NCBI GenBank assembly: GCA_945890905.1
Contig: CAMDDI010000175.1
Location: 1 to 7,186, forward strand
Direction: 5' to 3'
Source: Bacteriovorax stolpii
Lineage (GTDB): Bacteria > Bdellovibrionota > Bacteriovoracia > Bacteriovoracales > Bacteriovoracaceae
Length of the DNA: 7,186 nt
The notes under the pieces are model-generated. The model made no database searches, had not been told where the DNA came from, and was given only the letters and a program-made list of their open reading frames with translations. The position numbers were made by a program, and so were the translations under genes. Within the stretch, counting starts at the first letter, position 1. Each line of letters starts with the position of its first letter. Below, one piece after another: positions 5,248 to 7,186 of the stretch.

Positions 5248-5949
5248 ATGAAATCAATGATTATGACTTTAGCTATACTTGTATCAGGACATTGCTTTGC
5301 CAACAATTATGAAGACATTAAGGTTCTAAAAGAACTCATTGTCACTACAGCTGCAAAGTATCAAGGGCTAGGAGATCCTGATTTTAAAATCCAGAATGAA
5401 TTGGAGCCACTTGTTAATAAGCTTTTAACTTTAGAGCCCCAGCCAACAGTAATTAATCGCCTGCCACTTATTTTTGGTGTCTGGAAACAGGTTTGGGGAC
5501 CTTACGAATACAGAAAAAATGATAGAAGTGTTGATCCAACTCTTAATCCTAAAGAAATTTATCAAGTCGTTTCTCCTGAAGGCTTTTACTATAATGTTTC
5601 ACCAAATATGGAACCAAAGGGTAGGACGGAAAAAAACATTAACTATTTAAAAGGGAAATATGTTCTTTCCAAAAAAGATCCAAATGGACTTGATGTAAAA
5701 TTCGTAAAATTTATTGGCATGAAAACCAGACCAACTGAAAAAGCTATTTATCAATATGTCGACGAGGCCGAGCGTAACCAATTGCCAACCCAAATTACTG
5801 TAGTACCAAAACTAATTGTTAAATTGTTTTTTGGCGGAGGTACACTACGAGAAATTTATACGGATAAGGATCTTAGAATTCTTTATGGGTCAAATAATAA
5901 AGAATTTAAAAATCAATATCTCTATATTATGACTCGAGTGAACGATTAG
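5248..5949 (+). CDS. Exported protein resembling the PAP/fibrillin (lipocalin-like) family
   Basis: The 233-residue protein begins with a signal peptide (MKSMIMTLAILVSGHCFA, cut after Ala18); SGHC is not a lipobox, because His precedes the Cys, so it should be soluble. A helical stretch (about 20-65, YEDIKVLKEL...LLTLEP) precedes a beta-rich body with GVWKQVWGPYEYR (77-89), IYQVVSPEGFYYNVSPN (104-120), PKLIVKLFFGGGTLREIYTD (187-206) and DLRILYGSNNKEFKNQYLYIMTRV (208-231). The order, a W-rich first strand, an IYQ...N strand, and a final DLRI-x-G...Y-V-x-V, recalls plastid-lipid-associated/fibrillin proteins, which are lipocalin-like and bind lipophilic molecules. That link is from pattern memory and is moderate at best. 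The gene is clearly more AT-rich than the left half of the window. AGGA 5 bases before the ATG supports the start. It is divergent from the SOUL gene and convergent with the ABC transporter gene. Confidence 0.8.
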   Translation: MKSMIMTLAILVSGHCFANNYEDIKVLKELIVTTAAKYQGLGDPDFKIQNELEPLVNKLLTLEPQPTVINRLPLIFGVWKQVWGPYEYRKNDRSVDPTLNPKEIYQVVSPEGFYYNVSPNMEPKGRTEKNINYLKGKYVLSKKDPNGLDVKFVKFIGMKTRPTEKAIYQYVDEAERNQLPTQITVVPKLIVKLFFGGGTLREIYTDKDLRILYGSNNKEFKNQYLYIMTRVND

Positions 5950-6048
5950 AATTAATTGTCGTGTAAGAACCTTCCTGGTTAGATAGGGAAAAAAGAGTGG
6001 AGTTTGAAGGATGCATTTTAGTAAGACCATCCGCTATAATCTAAAGAT

Positions 6049-7186
6049 TTATAACCGTAGTCCCGGAGAAACTAAATACTTCTCAAGAAGATCGAAAAAT
6101 TGCTGAGCAAAAAGTGCCAGGATTGTTGCAGGAAGAGCGCCTTCTAAAATCATACCGTAATCATCGAGCCTGATTCCCGTTAGAATCGGCGCTCCGTATC
6201 CGCCAGCCCCGACTAAAGCTCCTAGTGTTGCAAAACCAATATTGAGCACAAGAGCTGTTTTAATACCTGCAATAATTGACGGCATGGCGAGTGGGAGCTC
6301 AATTTTAAAAAGACGATTCCAAAAAGAGAGTCCTAAAACTGTCGCAATTTCTTGAAGCCCCATGGGTATTTGCTTCAGACCTGAATGTGTATTTCGAACT
6401 ATCGGTAAAAGACTATAAAGAAAAAGAGCAATATAAGCTGGGGTGTCTCCTATACCGCTAAAGCCCATGAGGCTTAAGGGCTTAATCATCATCACGAGTA
6501 AGGCCAGAGCGGGAATAGTTTGGATGGCACTGACGATGATGAGAATGGCTTTACCGAGGTAAGAGTATTTTTCAGCGATGATTCCAAGTGGGATCGCAAC
6601 AAGAATGGCAAAGAATAAGGACACACCCACCAATTTTAAATGCTCGAGACTTGCTTTTAAGATTCGTTCACTGCGGGTTGAAGTTTCAAAAGAAACTTCT
6701 TTGCCGAACTCGCTTTTTAAAAAATCAGAAGCGATGGCTGCAGGGTTCTTTTTATCTATTTTCGCCGCTTTATTCATTCTCGTCATTTTCTCATTTGATA
6801 CTTTTCCCACAAAAGTTTTTAGAAAAGGCAATACAGCTTCGAGCTGATCAAGTCGGTAAAGAATAACAGCTTCGTATTTAGGAAAATGGGAACGGTCATC
6901 TTCAAGCGTATAAATGTCGTAATAAGGAATTTCAGCATCCGTCTCGTATAGATCAATGACATCGATATCACCTTGAACCAGCGCCCGGTAGGCCACATCA
7001 TGATCCATTCCGCGAACATTTGTGTGAGTGAGTCCGTAAGCTTTTTGCAGTCCAGGCCAGCCATCTTGTCTCTGCCTGAATTCATCGCCCCAGCCGATTT
7101 TAAGATCAAGATGCTTCGCGAGGTCAGAGATTTTTTTTATACCCAACTCTTCAGCTTGCTTCTTTTTCATCCCAACAGCATAAGTA
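6049..7186 (-). CDS. Osmoprotectant/glycine betaine-type ABC importer: substrate-binding domain fused to permease (5' end outside window)
   Basis: The frame stays open to the right edge, with TYAVG before the Met at 7170, so that Met is internal and the true start lies outside. Counting from that Met, residues 1-160 are the C-terminal part of an OpuAC-type substrate-binding domain: LGIKKISDLA, a DGWPGLQKAYG motif (36-46), RALVQGDIDVIDLYETDAEI (62-81), LEDDRSHFPKYEAV (89-102) and the KVSNEKMTRMN end. Residues about 170-365 form an inner-membrane permease with about five hydrophobic segments, beginning LEHLKLVGVSLFFAILVAIPLGI. Its EAA loop, EIATVLGLSFWNRLFKIELPLAMP (274-297), contacts the ATPase, and LGALVGAGGYGAPILTGI is typical of OpuCB/YehY/ProW-like permeases. 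The family imports quaternary ammonium compounds such as glycine betaine or choline; the exact substrate is not shown. No ATPase gene is visible downstream, so it is probably upstream beyond the window. No convincing terminator lies in 5950-6048. Confidence 0.92.
   Translation of the reverse strand, partial: TYAVGMKKKQAEELGIKKISDLAKHLDLKIGWGDEFRQRQDGWPGLQKAYGLTHTNVRGMDHDVAYRALVQGDIDVIDLYETDAEIPYYDIYTLEDDRSHFPKYEAVILYRLDQLEAVLPFLKTFVGKVSNEKMTRMNKAAKIDKKNPAAIASDFLKSEFGKEVSFETSTRSERILKASLEHLKLVGVSLFFAILVAIPLGIIAEKYSYLGKAILIIVSAIQTIPALALLVMMIKPLSLMGFSGIGDTPAYIALFLYSLLPIVRNTHSGLKQIPMGLQEIATVLGLSFWNRLFKIELPLAMPSIIAGIKTALVLNIGFATLGALVGAGGYGAPILTGIRLDDYGMILEGALPATILALFAQQFFDLLEKYLVSPGLRL

Noticed and set aside
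5260..5304. Lipoprotein signal in the 5248 gene (Cys16)
   Set aside because: The bases before the Cys encode SGH, and His at -1 does not fit a lipobox. A normal cleavage after CFA is more likely.
5950..6048. Possible terminator or small RNA between the convergent 5248 and 6049 genes
   Set aside because: Only weak stems are seen (AACC/GGTT at 5968-5980 and GGATG/CATCC at 6009-6032), without an adjacent T-run on either strand. Nothing else was found in this gap.
6578..6866. Plus-strand open frames opposite the ABC transporter gene
   Set aside because: They are antisense to a clear OpuAC/permease coding sequence and show low-complexity translations without family features.

Overview
The window reads as bacterial chromosome from a Gram-negative organism. 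I suspect Bdellovibrionota or a related former deltaproteobacterium. The reasons are the dense run of small proteins with signal peptides, the exported HELGH protein type, and the style of the tgt gene. This assignment is an inference from remembered protein style and is not proven by any marker here. Base composition is uneven: sampled lines of the tRNA-modification genes at the left are about 48-60% G+C, while the gene at 5248-5949 falls to about 25-35%.

Left block (1-2567, + strand): the 3' part of truA (tRNA pseudouridine synthase) is followed after a very short gap by a 673-residue protein. That protein joins a complete tRNA-guanine transglycosylase (Tgt) to a MnmC-type (DUF752, MnmD) methyltransferase domain. 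All three activities act on the tRNA anticodon arm, so this looks like a small tRNA-modification operon. The fusion is the most notable feature of the window.

Middle block (2604-5949, mixed strands): five genes in a row encode proteins with N-terminal export signals. They are a four-cysteine small protein (+), a probable zinc metallopeptidase with an HELGH motif (-), a small two-cysteine protein (+), a SOUL-family heme-binding-like protein without any histidine or cysteine (-), and a 233-residue protein that resembles the PAP/fibrillin lipocalin-like family (+). Strands alternate, so most genes probably have their own promoter. I can propose promoters in the divergent gaps 3821-3981 and 5133-5247, a bidirectional terminator in the convergent gap 4387-4508, and an operator-like dyad at 5181-5202.

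Right block (6049-7186, - strand): the 3' part of an ABC importer gene. A substrate-binding domain of the glycine betaine/osmoprotectant (OpuAC) type is fused in front of the membrane permease domain; its beginning lies beyond the window. I see no rRNA, tRNA, CRISPR array, insertion sequence or phage gene. No stretch longer than 300 bases lacks a gene.
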